Source: Pseudomonadota bacterium (GTDB taxonomy: Bacteria; Desulfobacterota; Desulfovibrionia; Desulfovibrionales; Desulfovibrionaceae). From it: a stretch of DNA of 64,000 nucleotides. This document shows, one piece after another, positions 35,329 through 44,096 of the stretch. The notes under the pieces are model-generated. The model worked only from the letters and a program-made list of their open reading frames with translations, was not told where the DNA came from and ran no database searches. The stretch lies in the NCBI GenBank assembly GCA_023390395.1, contig JAEWCY010000036.1, positions 1 to 64,000 of the forward strand. Reading direction: 5' to 3'. The translations under genes were made by a program, and so were the position numbers. Position 1 is the stretch's first letter, and each line of letters opens with the position of its first letter.

Positions 35329-37257
35329 ATGTCAAAAGTATTGCATCTTTCTCTTCTTGTTGCCCTGCTCGCCATTATAGCGCCTTGCTCAGCCGACGCC
35401 ACAGGGGCGTTCAATCAGTTTGTCGGCTTGGGCGACAGCACCCTGGACAGCGGCTATTTTCGCTATACGTCGACGGGAAACGCGTCAGCGGATGCCATGG
35501 TCGCCTCCGCCGTCGCCGGCGGCGCCCAGGGCGGCTGGGTCGGTCCCGGGGTGATGACCTCCACCTTTTTGGCGGCAAGGTTCGGCCTCTCCGCCGAAAC
35601 GGTCAGCGCCGGCGGAACCAACTTCGCCAATGGCAGCGCCTATACGGCCCCCCTGAGCGCCACTGCCGGCGGTTCCCCCGCTCCCGGCGGACTGTCCGGG
35701 AATGTGGCCGCCACCCAGCAGATCGCCGACCTCCTCGCCTCCACCGGAGGCGTCGCCAATGCCCACGCCCTGTATGTCGTCAACAGCGGCAACAACGATC
35801 TGATCTTCGTGCAAAACCAGGGAACCGCCTGGATCGCCGCCAACCCTGCCTTTTTAAACGGCGTCGCCTCGGAATTCGCGGCCGGCGTGGCGACCCTGCA
35901 GGCGGCCGGCGCCCGCACCATCATGGCGCCCAATACCTTTTACACATCGACGCTGACCGGCTCGGGCGGCATCGTCCCCGCGAGCAACATCGACGACTAC
36001 GCGCGTGCGGTCGCGTATGGGATGACCAAGTGGTCGTACCTGACGGCGGCCGGCGTGCGGTTTATTCCTGCCGACCTCACCAGCCTGTTCCAGTTCGTGG
36101 CGACAAATCCCGCCCTGTTCGGGTTCACGCCGTCCTCGGTGCTGTCGGCCAACGCCCCGTCCCCGGTCGCCGCCCTGGTGACCACCTGGGCCGACATTAC
36201 CCCCGTCCAACTGCAAACCTATCTGTTCGTCGACGGCCATCACCTGACCACGGCCGGCCAGAAGATCGAGTCGGATTATGAAGTGAGCCTGCTGACGGCC
36301 CCGAGCCTGATGTCCCTTTTGGCCGAGGCTCCGGTCCAGGGCGGCCTGGCCCGTGCGGCCGTCATCCAGGGGCAGATCGACCTGTCCGGCCAGCATCGCG
36401 GCCCGACAGGCGTCAACGTCTGGATCGGCGGCGGCGTCGGGGCGCTGACGCTCAGGAATTTTTCGGGTTTTCCCGATGTGGCCGGCACGCCGTTTACGGG
36501 ATCGGCGGGAGTGGATTACCAGATGCCGTGCGGACTCATCGTCGGCGCGGCCTTTACCGCCGGGACCCAGACCCAGCGGTTCTCCATGGGCGGCGGGCAT
36601 TTCGACCAAAACGACCAGGCCATAAGCCTCTATTCCGCCTACCAGGCCGGACCGGTCTGGGGCAATGTCGTGGCCTCCTACGGCTGGTATCAGGACAACA
36701 TTGCCCGCGACGTGACGTTGGGGCTTTTCACCGACAGCAACAGCGCCGACACCACGGGCTCGTCCCTGGCCCTGGCCCTGCGCGCCGGCGGCGACATCCG
36801 CCTGGGCCCGGTCGCCACAGGTCCGGTGGCGGGTCTGGTGCTGCAACGGGTGCGCATCAAGGGTTTTGCCGAAACCGGCGCCAGCGGCGCGCAGACCGGC
36901 GGCAACGGCGTCACGGCCCTGTCGTTTGGCGAGCAGATACGGGATTCAGCCATAAGCCAGTTGGGCTGGCGCGCTTCGATCGACGTGGGCGACTGGCGGC
37001 CGTTCGTGGAAGCCAAATGGAACCACGAACTGGTCGACCAGGCGGACCGCAAGGTCAAGGCCGCGCTCACTTCGACCACGGCCGCGCCCTATTCCATGGC
37101 CGCCGCCCCGGTCAGATCGGATTGGGCCACGGCCAGTGCGGGAACTTCCTACAAGATCAGCGAGCGGGTGCTGGTGCGGGGTTCCGCTTCAGCCACCGCC
37201 TTTGATTCGCAGACCGTCAGCTACGGCGGCGATGTCGGCGTAAGCGTCAGTTTTTGA
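35329..37257 (+). CDS. GDSL-esterase autotransporter (EstA-like)
   Basis: This 642-residue protein has a signal peptide (1-25, ending SADATG), a GDSL lipase/esterase passenger with nucleophile Ser37 in GLGDSTLDSG, a GxND-like SGNNDL block, a catalytic pair in FVDGHHLTTAG (about residue 300), and a C-terminal beta-barrel of about 270 residues ending in SVSF. The passenger is shown on the cell surface and would hydrolyse ester lipids. AGGAAAG precedes ATG 35329. No clear partner gene is next to it; mobile-element relics flank it. Confidence 0.88.
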   Translation: MSKVLHLSLLVALLAIIAPCSADATGAFNQFVGLGDSTLDSGYFRYTSTGNASADAMVASAVAGGAQGGWVGPGVMTSTFLAARFGLSAETVSAGGTNFANGSAYTAPLSATAGGSPAPGGLSGNVAATQQIADLLASTGGVANAHALYVVNSGNNDLIFVQNQGTAWIAANPAFLNGVASEFAAGVATLQAAGARTIMAPNTFYTSTLTGSGGIVPASNIDDYARAVAYGMTKWSYLTAAGVRFIPADLTSLFQFVATNPALFGFTPSSVLSANAPSPVAALVTTWADITPVQLQTYLFVDGHHLTTAGQKIESDYEVSLLTAPSLMSLLAEAPVQGGLARAAVIQGQIDLSGQHRGPTGVNVWIGGGVGALTLRNFSGFPDVAGTPFTGSAGVDYQMPCGLIVGAAFTAGTQTQRFSMGGGHFDQNDQAISLYSAYQAGPVWGNVVASYGWYQDNIARDVTLGLFTDSNSADTTGSSLALALRAGGDIRLGPVATGPVAGLVLQRVRIKGFAETGASGAQTGGNGVTALSFGEQIRDSAISQLGWRASIDVGDWRPFVEAKWNHELVDQADRKVKAALTSTTAAPYSMAAAPVRSDWATASAGTSYKISERVLVRGSASATAFDSQTVSYGGDVGVSVSF

Positions 37258-37320
37258 ATCCGGATCGCTGGCGACCGTTCCGGCCGAGAACCCGTCTGTT
37301 GTCTAAGCTTGCGTCGTCAT

Positions 37321-37434
37321 TCAATCTTTTTTGTCGTCTTTTTTCCTGTGGGAATGGATCGAGACCCACGCGATGCCGCCGATAAAAACCAGGAACATGA
37401 CCGCAACCAATATGTCATCTATTGGAAATTTCAT
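37321..37434 (-). CDS. Small single-pass membrane protein (37 aa)
   Basis: The product begins MKFPIDDILVAV, has one membrane helix (about residues 8-25) and ends in a charged tail HSHRKKDDKKD. AAGGAATCC lies 5 nt before the ATG. The function is unknown. Composition and ribosome site argue for a real gene, but it is short and isolated, convergent with the autotransporter gene. Confidence 0.45.
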   Translation of the reverse strand: MKFPIDDILVAVMFLVFIGGIAWVSIHSHRKKDDKKD

Positions 37435-37667
37435 TGGATTCCTTGCTGCTGAAAGTGCTGCCGATCGATATCGAACAAACATTTCATATTTGAAAGAAAA
37501 ACTCAACTCGACTGCGACCCGCCGTATCCAAGCCAAGACAACTGGTTTGAAAAGCTCTGCTCTCAGGAGACAATGCAAGCGGAGCAGACGGAACGGATCG
37601 CCCCCGTCCCACTGGCCCGGGGTGCGACCACCGGTCCACCGGCTTGCGCCAGTTGCCCCCCCCGGGG

Positions 37668-37863
37668 CCGGCCGCCTCTTTCCGCACCATGCCCTCCATC
37701 TCAGCCCCGTTGAAGTTCCTCGCTTTTCCGTCATCCCAGCCAAGAGGCCATCCCCCGGTTCTCCACACGAAAAAAGGGGTCAGGCAAAAACAGCCTGACC
37801 CCTTGATCTTGTTCACTGGTGCGCCCGCAGGGATTCGAACCCCGGGCCGTCTGCTGAGAAGGC
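37668..37863 (-). repeat. tRNA-Arg 3'-end relic with terminator, copy 2
   Basis: Minus-strand tRNA 3' half (37817-37863) has CCA, acceptor strand GCGCCCG, a T-arm whose stem still pairs, and an anticodon loop reading CTTCTCA (TCT at the anticodon). It is followed by a terminator hairpin (37770-37801, ten-base stem GGGGTCAGGC and six T). The 5' half of the tRNA is absent. It matches copy 1 at 7465 closely and copy 3 at 48990 less closely. Confidence 0.7.
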
Positions 37864-38297
37864 CTCTCTTGAATTTCCAACGTATCGCAACAACTGTATT
37901 TTTAGAAAACTACAGTTCTTTTGACAACATCGATCTTCGTCTGAGCATTTTCTGTTCTCCAGCATTTATCCAAAATCCCGGACATCCAGGGCTGGAGAAC
38001 CTCTTGCAGCGTTGTCAAGTCGAGTATTCCGGACGCCGAGTCACCCTGAAAAACCATTATGTGCCTTCAAAAGTATCCGCTTGTTCCTGCCTTTGTATCT
38101 GACTCCGGTTTCCGCCGGCTTCCCGAACTCTTCCAAAGGCTATCTGGACCGGACATTCAATCACAATGAACTGCTCATCGGCAACCTCGCCGTGAACTCC
38201 GTCCACAGGACCGTCGTTGCGCCATAACCGGCCGTCATCTCGCCCCTGGCGAAACGCGACTGCCGTCATGCATGGAATACCCTCTCGTCCTATCGCA
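37864..38297. other. Gene-poor intergenic stretch right of relic copy 2
   Basis: No convincing coding frame, promoter or repeat was found. The sequence is AT-richer than the neighbouring ketosynthase gene and includes short A-runs at 37,885-37,930. Confidence 0.35.
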
Positions 38298-39518
38298 TCA
38301 TGCCCATTTCCGCACGGCCGCCACCGCATTGAGCCCGCCAAAACCGAAGGAATTGTTGAGGGCGGCGCGGATGGGCATGGGACGGCCCACGTTCGGCACA
38401 TAATCCAAATCGCATTCCGGGTCCGGCCCCAAAGAGTTGATCGTGGGGGGGGCCATGTCGCGGCTCACGGCCAGCACGGTGGCCAGCATCTCCAGGGCCC
38501 CGGCCGCACCCAAGGCATGGCCGAACATGGATTTGCTGGCGGAAATCGCGACCTGCCGCGCCCGGCTCCCCAGGACCTGCTTGATCGCCGCAGTCTCCAT
38601 CGCGTCATTGGCGCGTGTGCCGGAGCCGTGCGCGTTGATGTAGTCGATGTCCTCCGGCGCCAGGCCGGCGTCGGCCAGGGCCCCGGCTATCGCCCGCGAC
38701 GCCCCGCCGACGTCGGGCGTGGTGATGTCCTTGGCGTCGCAGCTCATGCCGACGCCGGCGAGTTCCGCGTAAATGCGCGCTCCCCGCGCCTGGGCCGCTT
38801 CCAGCGTTTCGAGCACCAGCATGGCCGCTCCCTCGCCGAGCACCAAACCCGCCCGATCCGCCGAAAAGGGACGGCACACGTCCGGCGCCATGATGCGCAG
38901 GGCCTCCCAACCCTTGAGCGTGCCGAACGTCAGGCAGGCTTCCGCGCCTCCCGTGATCGCCCGGTCCACCACGCCGGAACGCAGCAGGCCAAGCGTCACG
39001 CCGATCGCGTGCACGGCCGAGGCGCAGGCGCTCGCCACCGTGAACCCGGGGCCGGTGATGCCAAGGGTCATGCTGATATGGCTCGAACCGGCATTGGACA
39101 TCAGGCGCGGAATCGTGAACGGGTGCGCCCGTGCGTTGCCTGTCCCCATCATCTTCAGGAACGAATCCTCGAGGGTGTTCTGGGCTCCCACGCTGGTTCC
39201 GGTGATGACCGCCATGCGCTGCGCCGCTTCCGCCGTCAACGCCAGGCCGGAATCATCGAAGGCCTGCCGCGCCGCCGCCACGGCGAACTGGGCGAACCGG
39301 TCGATCATCGACACTTTCTTGGCGTCGAAATAAAGGCTGGGGTCGAAGTCCTTGACCGCCGCCGCCGGATACCTGGCCGTCAGGTCGAGCCAGTGAAAAT
39401 CGGCCGGCGCGATGCCGCAAACCCCGCTGAAAAGATTGTGGCCGTAAGTGGCGAGATCCTGCCCGATCGGGCTGATCACGCCCATGCCGGTGATGACCAC
39501 GCGACGCATCTGTCCCAT
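38298..39518 (-). CDS. Beta-ketoacyl-ACP synthase (KAS II/FabF-like)
   Basis: This 406-residue thiolase-fold condensing enzyme has the nucleophile Cys165 in VASACASAVHAIG, His in NAHGSGT and His in SKSMFGHALGAAGAL, with VLGEGAAMLVLE between them. The start at 39518 follows AAGGTG. It is the last gene of a minus-strand group with an acyl carrier protein 107 bp upstream, so it probably extends an acyl chain on that ACP. A housekeeping FabF would normally sit in a fab cluster; here the neighbours suggest a specialised lipid. Confidence 0.9.
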   Translation of the reverse strand: MGQMRRVVITGMGVISPIGQDLATYGHNLFSGVCGIAPADFHWLDLTARYPAAAVKDFDPSLYFDAKKVSMIDRFAQFAVAAARQAFDDSGLALTAEAAQRMAVITGTSVGAQNTLEDSFLKMMGTGNARAHPFTIPRLMSNAGSSHISMTLGITGPGFTVASACASAVHAIGVTLGLLRSGVVDRAITGGAEACLTFGTLKGWEALRIMAPDVCRPFSADRAGLVLGEGAAMLVLETLEAAQARGARIYAELAGVGMSCDAKDITTPDVGGASRAIAGALADAGLAPEDIDYINAHGSGTRANDAMETAAIKQVLGSRARQVAISASKSMFGHALGAAGALEMLATVLAVSRDMAPPTINSLGPDPECDLDYVPNVGRPMPIRAALNNSFGFGGLNAVAAVRKWA

Positions 39519-39624
39519 GTCTTGCACCTTGTCCTTTTCACGTGGCGGGACTGTTCCGGCTGGCCCGGCCGCGCCGCCCCGTTCCGAGACGGCGTCAGGC
39601 CGGCCGCCGACGGAAGGGCGCGTC

Positions 39625-39879
39625 CTAGGAGGCGGCCGTGCCGGAGATGATGTTTTCGACCACGGCGATGACGTCGCCGAGGGTACGGTATCCCGCGGCG
39701 CTGGTGTTGGCGTTAAACGGCAGCTCGATGCCGAATTTCTCTTCCAGGGCGAAGATGATTTCCACCATGTCCAGGGAAGTGATGCCCAGGTCGGCCACTT
39801 TGGCGTCAAGGACCAGGCTGGCCCGGTCAACCAGAGAGACCTGGGCCACGATATCCAGGATAACATCGGTTTGGGACAT
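39625..39879 (-). CDS. Acyl carrier protein
   Basis: This 84-residue acidic four-helix protein has the phosphopantetheine site Ser35 in LGITSLDMVEI (T-S-L in place of the usual D-S-L). AGGAAGAAC precedes the ATG. It lies between the hydrolase and ketosynthase genes on the same strand, and should carry the acyl intermediates of this cluster. Confidence 0.9.
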   Translation of the reverse strand: MSQTDVILDIVAQVSLVDRASLVLDAKVADLGITSLDMVEIIFALEEKFGIELPFNANTSAAGYRTLGDVIAVVENIISGTAAS

Positions 39880-39978
39880 GTTCTTCCTCCATTTTCCGGA
39901 CGGATTTCCCTCGCCTGCCGCTCCAAATACGATCCTGCCGTCCGCTCTCAGGCAAAACGAACGCCAAGCCCCGACGGA

Positions 39979-40791
39979 TCAGGACACGCCAAGGGCCTGG
40001 AAGAAACGGACCGTGTGCGCCGCCACGTCCTGGCACTGCTGGTCGATGGTGATCATATGGAAGCTCTCGTCAAGCAGCACGGTCTCGATCGGGCCGGCCA
40101 AATGTTTTTGCAGATAGTGGACATTCCACAGGCTGGTGACGTCGTCCTTGGCGGCATGCATGATGAGCGCGGGCGTGCGGATGGAAGGCATTTCCCGCAT
40201 GACCACCCGGCGCAACCGCCACAATTCCCGAAGGCTGGCTCCGGGCGTGCCGGTCAGGCCGGCCTGGCTGCTGTCGCCCGAGGCCATCAGGGCAACGATC
40301 CGTTCGCGCAATCGGTCGTTTTTGATGCCGTAGGGAAACGACTCGGGGAAGCAGTGGTTCCGGCCCCAAGGGGTCAGCAGCAGCAGGGGCAGGAAGGCAT
40401 GAAGCCTGGAGACGGACCGGCCGTCGTGCCGCAGGGAGGTCGAGTACAAGCCGACCCCGGCCACGGTTTCGGGATGGACGGCCGCCAGGTGCAACGCCAG
40501 CAGCGCGCCCATGGAGAGGCCGGCCGCGAACACGCGCCGGCAGCGGCCGGCCAGAAAGGCCAGCCCCTGCTCCGCGCTGGCGCACCAGTCGCGCCAGCCC
40601 GTGGCCAGCAGATCCTCCTTCGTGCCGCAGTGGCCGGCCAACTGCATGCCATAGACCGTAAATCCGGCCCGGGCCAAGCCCTTGCCCACGAACTTCATTT
40701 CCGCGGGGGCGCCGGTGAGCCCATGCAGCAACAGCACCCCGTTGGGGCCCCCCTCGAAAAGGAAGCCGTTGTCCTTTCTTACCATGCCCAT
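39979..40791 (-). CDS. Alpha/beta-hydrolase, Est30/monoglyceride-lipase-like
   Basis: This 270-residue hydrolase has an HGLTGAP oxyanion-loop motif, nucleophile elbow GLSMG, an acid in AAKDDVTS and a His in ESFHMITID. It may release the product from ACP as a thioesterase or act as a carboxylesterase. The start is uncertain: ATG 40791 has GGGAG at a long spacing; a TTG at 40821 just after the aminotransferase stop would add ten residues. No signal peptide is seen. Confidence 0.82.
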   Translation of the reverse strand: MGMVRKDNGFLFEGGPNGVLLLHGLTGAPAEMKFVGKGLARAGFTVYGMQLAGHCGTKEDLLATGWRDWCASAEQGLAFLAGRCRRVFAAGLSMGALLALHLAAVHPETVAGVGLYSTSLRHDGRSVSRLHAFLPLLLLTPWGRNHCFPESFPYGIKNDRLRERIVALMASGDSSQAGLTGTPGASLRELWRLRRVVMREMPSIRTPALIMHAAKDDVTSLWNVHYLQKHLAGPIETVLLDESFHMITIDQQCQDVAAHTVRFFQALGVS

Positions 40792-40822
40792 CCGGTCGAC
40801 TTGCTCCCAGACGAAGGCCAAA

Positions 40823-42199
40823 TCAAGCGTCGATGCAGCGTTTGAACAGCTGATCGAGCAGGTCCAGGGCCAAGTCCATCTCCTCTTGGCTGATGGTCAG
40901 GGCCGGGGCCAGCGTGAACACGTTCTTGGAGTAGCCGCCCACGTCGAGGACCAGGCCGCAGGGCTTGCCCTTGGCGGACAGCGAGCAGCGCATCCCCTCC
41001 TCCACCATGCGGTCCGTCAGGGCCCTGTCCGGCGTGAACCCGTCGGGGCGGCAGATCTCGACGCGAAGGGCCATGCCGAGCCCGTCGACGTCGCCGATGA
41101 CCGGATAGCGCTTCTTGAGCTGCCGCAGCCCGTCGAGGAGGTAGGCCCCCTTGGCGGTCACCATGGTTTCGTAGTCCGCTTTTTCCTCCTCCAGCATGCG
41201 CACCACCTCAAGGGCCACGGCCGTGCCGAGGGGATTGCTCGAAAAGGTGGAATGCGTCGAACCGGGAGGAAACTTCTCGGGGCTTATCAGCTCCTCCTTG
41301 GCCCATACGCCGGAAAGCGGGTTGAGGCCGTTGGTCATGGCCTTGCCGAAGACCAACACGTCGGGCGTGATGCCGAAATGCTCCATGGCCCAGAATTTTC
41401 CGGTTCGGAAAAAGCCCATCTGGATTTCGTCGTCGACAAGCAGAATATGATGTTCGTCGAGCACCGCCTTGAGCTTTTCGAAATAGCCCTGGGGCGGGAC
41501 GACGTAGCCGCCGGTGCCCTGGACCGCCTCCACGTAGAACGCGGCGTATTCGGCCTGGCCGGCTTTGGGATCCCACACCCCGTAATATTCCGTCTCGAAC
41601 AGGCGGGCGAACTGCTCCAGGCAGTAGAAGCCGCAATCCTCGTGGTGTTTCCCATAAGGGCAGCGGAAGCAATACGGATAGGGGATAAAACAGGCCCTGT
41701 CGCCAAAGTGGCCGTAGCGACGGCGGTAGCGGTAGCTGGAGGTGATGGCCGACGCGCCCAGCGTGCGGCCGTGGTAGCCGCCCTCGAAAGCGAACACGAG
41801 ACTTTTGCCGCCGCAGGCGTTGCGCACGAGCTTGAGCGAGTCCTCGATGGCCTGGGAGCCGCCCACGTTGAAATGGACGCGCCCCTTGACCCCGGCCACG
41901 CGCTCCATGCGCCCGGCCAATAGCGCCGCCAATTCGACCTTTTCGCGGTGCAGGTACTGGCAGGCCAGTTGCGGCAGGGTGTCCACGGCCTTGTGCAGGA
42001 CGGCGTTGAGCCGGGGATTGGCGTAGCCGAAGTTGACCGCGGAGTACCACATCTGCAGATCGAGGTACGGCCTGTCCGCGGCATCGTAGAGATAGCTGCC
42101 CTCGCAGCGCGAAAAAAGTTTGGGGGGTTCCAGGTAGTGGACCGTATCACCAAAAGAGCAATATTTGGCCTCGAGAGCGAGGAGGGCTTGTTCATCCAT
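40823..42199 (-). CDS. Class III pyridoxal-phosphate aminotransferase
   Basis: This 458-residue enzyme has the PLP lysine Lys286 in VFGKAMTNG, Asp257 in LVDDEIQMG, and EGGYHGRTLG. A cysteine group C177-x2-C180-x8-C189-x3-C193 resembles that found in GABA-aminotransferase relatives. It would transfer an amino group onto an aldehyde or ketone intermediate, giving an amine. ATG 42199 overlaps the HAD stop by 8 bp; ATG 42217 is an alternative. Its place in an ACP/ketosynthase operon points to an amino-lipid, which is inference. Confidence 0.88.
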   Translation of the reverse strand: MDEQALLALEAKYCSFGDTVHYLEPPKLFSRCEGSYLYDAADRPYLDLQMWYSAVNFGYANPRLNAVLHKAVDTLPQLACQYLHREKVELAALLAGRMERVAGVKGRVHFNVGGSQAIEDSLKLVRNACGGKSLVFAFEGGYHGRTLGASAITSSYRYRRRYGHFGDRACFIPYPYCFRCPYGKHHEDCGFYCLEQFARLFETEYYGVWDPKAGQAEYAAFYVEAVQGTGGYVVPPQGYFEKLKAVLDEHHILLVDDEIQMGFFRTGKFWAMEHFGITPDVLVFGKAMTNGLNPLSGVWAKEELISPEKFPPGSTHSTFSSNPLGTAVALEVVRMLEEEKADYETMVTAKGAYLLDGLRQLKKRYPVIGDVDGLGMALRVEICRPDGFTPDRALTDRMVEEGMRCSLSAKGKPCGLVLDVGGYSKNVFTLAPALTISQEEMDLALDLLDQLFKRCIDA

Positions 42200-42911
42200 G
42201 GGTCGGGTATCCTTCATAGCCAAGACCGGACGCCTGTCGCCGGACGTCGTATCGGCCCTGGCCGGGGTTGAAGAGCAGTCGTTGCACGTCGGAAAAATCC
42301 TGGTAGGCCGCGTGGGGCAGGGCCAATTCCCGGCACTGTCGCAGCAACGCGTCCTTGGCCAGCACGAAATCCGCGACCTCCCGGGCGGCGCAGAAATCCG
42401 AAGCCCCGTCGCCGACGAGAACGGCCTGCGTGCCGGGCTGGCGCAACGCGCGCATCAGGGCGCACTTGCAGGTCCCGCTGGCCGAGAGGCACCCTTCCTG
42501 GGCATACGGGAAAGAGAGGGCGTAGCGTCCTTCCCCGAGCTGCTCCAGCCGGTTGGCCCGCACGGGCAGGTCCGCCAGGCCGTGATTTCGCAACACGCGC
42601 CGGATGATGGAATCGAGACCGTCGCTGACGATCGTCACGGGCACGCCAGCCTCCCGGCACGCCGCGACGAAATTTGGAAAATGCCGGTCAATAGCCACCG
42701 TGTCCGCCAACGCGTCGAGCTGTCGGGGAGAGCAGCGCAGCAGGGCGACTTGCCGCCGCATGCACTCGAGCGAGCCGATGCGCCCGGCTCGCCAGTCCTC
42801 CTCGATCTCCCGCCACTGCGGCAGGGCGTAGGTTTCCAGCAAGACGTCGGTCACGTCCCTTACGGACACGGTGCCATCGAAATCACAGAAAATGCTATAC
42901 CTTGCCCGCAT
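42192..42911 (-). CDS. HAD-superfamily phosphatase (MtnX/PSP-like)
   Basis: This 239-residue protein has the HAD motif I FCDFDGTVS (nucleophile Asp10), motif II TIVSDG and motif IV VGDGASD. The family includes phosphoserine phosphatase and MtnX, which dephosphorylate small molecules or lipid headgroups. It is the first gene of the five-gene minus-strand group. The ribosome site (GGGAAT) is weak. A substrate phosphate monoester made by the cluster is likely. Confidence 0.82.
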   Translation of the reverse strand: MRARYSIFCDFDGTVSVRDVTDVLLETYALPQWREIEEDWRAGRIGSLECMRRQVALLRCSPRQLDALADTVAIDRHFPNFVAACREAGVPVTIVSDGLDSIIRRVLRNHGLADLPVRANRLEQLGEGRYALSFPYAQEGCLSASGTCKCALMRALRQPGTQAVLVGDGASDFCAAREVADFVLAKDALLRQCRELALPHAAYQDFSDVQRLLFNPGQGRYDVRRQASGLGYEGYPTHG

Positions 42912-43353
42912 GCGACATTCCCGGATGTTGAAGGAAGGAACGGCTCGTCGAGACAGCGGGCGTGATATGAAGACAAAGCCTCCCCCATGGCGAGTTACGT
43001 CTCCGTAATATTCAGAGCAGCGGCAACCCATTTCGGGGCATCGGGCAGAGGGCCTGTCCCGCGTCGCTCCGGCGCGGCCTTGGATGCCGCGCCGCCTTCC
43101 TCTCTGCCGGTAGGGAACCGGAAGCCGGGGAGCCGGCCAGGCCCGGCTTGAAGTCGCCGGATCAACGGCGTATGGGAACACGATCGGCAGCGGCTTTTCG
43201 AGCCTGGGGACGCGGCCCGAACGACGCCATGTCCGACGTCTCCCCGCCGGAGCCCGCGCCGCAAGGCGTGTCGCCGGGAGCAAGGCCTCTTCCCGCGTCC
43301 GACAAAGGGCCAACGGCGAAGCGCCGTTGCGGTTCTTCACGGAAACACCCCTC
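42912..43353. other. Divergent promoter region between lipid-cluster arms
   Basis: This 442-bp gap separates the minus-strand HAD gene from the plus-strand transporter gene. No protein frame with a ribosome site was accepted. Promoters for both directions must lie here or be absent, but no clear -35/-10 or -24/-12 pair was found. Confidence 0.35.
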
Positions 43354-43767
43354 ATGCCAAGCCCTTCCCAAGCCGTCCGCAAGGTCTTCGTCGGGTTGAC
43401 GCTGGCCATCGTGCTCGACACCGGGCTGCAAATCCTCTGGAAGGCGGCTGTGGCGGACATGCCCGACCAGCCGACCTTGTGGCTGACCATCGAAAACATC
43501 TTCCGCCAGCCGGCGTTCTTGTTCGTGGGGCTGCTCATGGCCGGACAGGCCTGCAACTGGATGGTGGTGCTCGACCACGCCGACCTCAGCTACGCCCACG
43601 CCATCACCTCGCTCAGCTATGTCTCCGTGGCCGCGCTTTCCGTGCTGTGCCTGGGCGAGTCCATTTCCCTGACCCAGGCTCTCGGCATCGCGCTTATTCT
43701 GGCAGGCGTCTGGTTTGTCGGCAAAAGCGGCCACGACGGGGCGACGACCGCGGGCGAGGCCCCATGA
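43354..43767 (+). CDS. SMR/EamA-type small transporter subunit 1
   Basis: This 137-residue protein has four hydrophobic segments and the half-EamA pattern LDHADLSYAHAITSLSYVSVA ending in GVWFVGKSG. It overlaps the next gene (ATGA at 43764). Two-gene pairs of this kind (such as ArnE/ArnF) flip lipid-linked precursors across the inner membrane. The ribosome site is weak. Confidence 0.78.
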   Translation: MPSPSQAVRKVFVGLTLAIVLDTGLQILWKAAVADMPDQPTLWLTIENIFRQPAFLFVGLLMAGQACNWMVVLDHADLSYAHAITSLSYVSVAALSVLCLGESISLTQALGIALILAGVWFVGKSGHDGATTAGEAP

Positions 43768-44096
43768 CGCCGACGCATTTCGGCATCCTGCTCGTCCTTG
43801 TGGCCACGGCCATCGAAGGCTTTGCCCAGGTCTTCCTCAAGAAAGCCGCCCTGGTCCGGACCGGCAAGGGGGCGTGGCGGCTGCTCGGCTTCGCCTGTTT
43901 CGGCCTGGAAACGCTGACCTACACGTGGTCCTTGCGGTTCGTGGCGGTAAGCGTCGCCTTTCCCCTGGGCAGCCTCAGCTTCGTGGCCGTCACCCTCCTG
44001 TCCCAGTGCCTGCTTCGGGAACGGGTGGACCGCAGGCGTTGGATCGGCGTCGGACTCATCCTGCTTGGCGCGAGCCTTGTGGCGGGAAGGACATGA
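43764..44096 (+). CDS. SMR/EamA-type small transporter subunit 2
   Basis: This 110-residue protein has four membrane segments (LLVLVATAIEGFAQVFLKKA, YTWSLRFVAVSVAFPLGSLS, a final GVGLILLGASLVAG). It is coupled by ATGA overlaps to both neighbours. It likely forms a heteromer with the protein at 43354. The cargo is presumably the lipid or aminated product of the divergent genes. Confidence 0.78.
   Translation: MTPTHFGILLVLVATAIEGFAQVFLKKAALVRTGKGAWRLLGFACFGLETLTYTWSLRFVAVSVAFPLGSLSFVAVTLLSQCLLRERVDRRRWIGVGLILLGASLVAGRT

Noticed and set aside
37321..37743. 140-codon minus frame containing the 37-aa membrane protein
   Set aside because: Only the last 37 codons have protein-like composition and a ribosome site; the upstream part overlaps relic repeat sequence.
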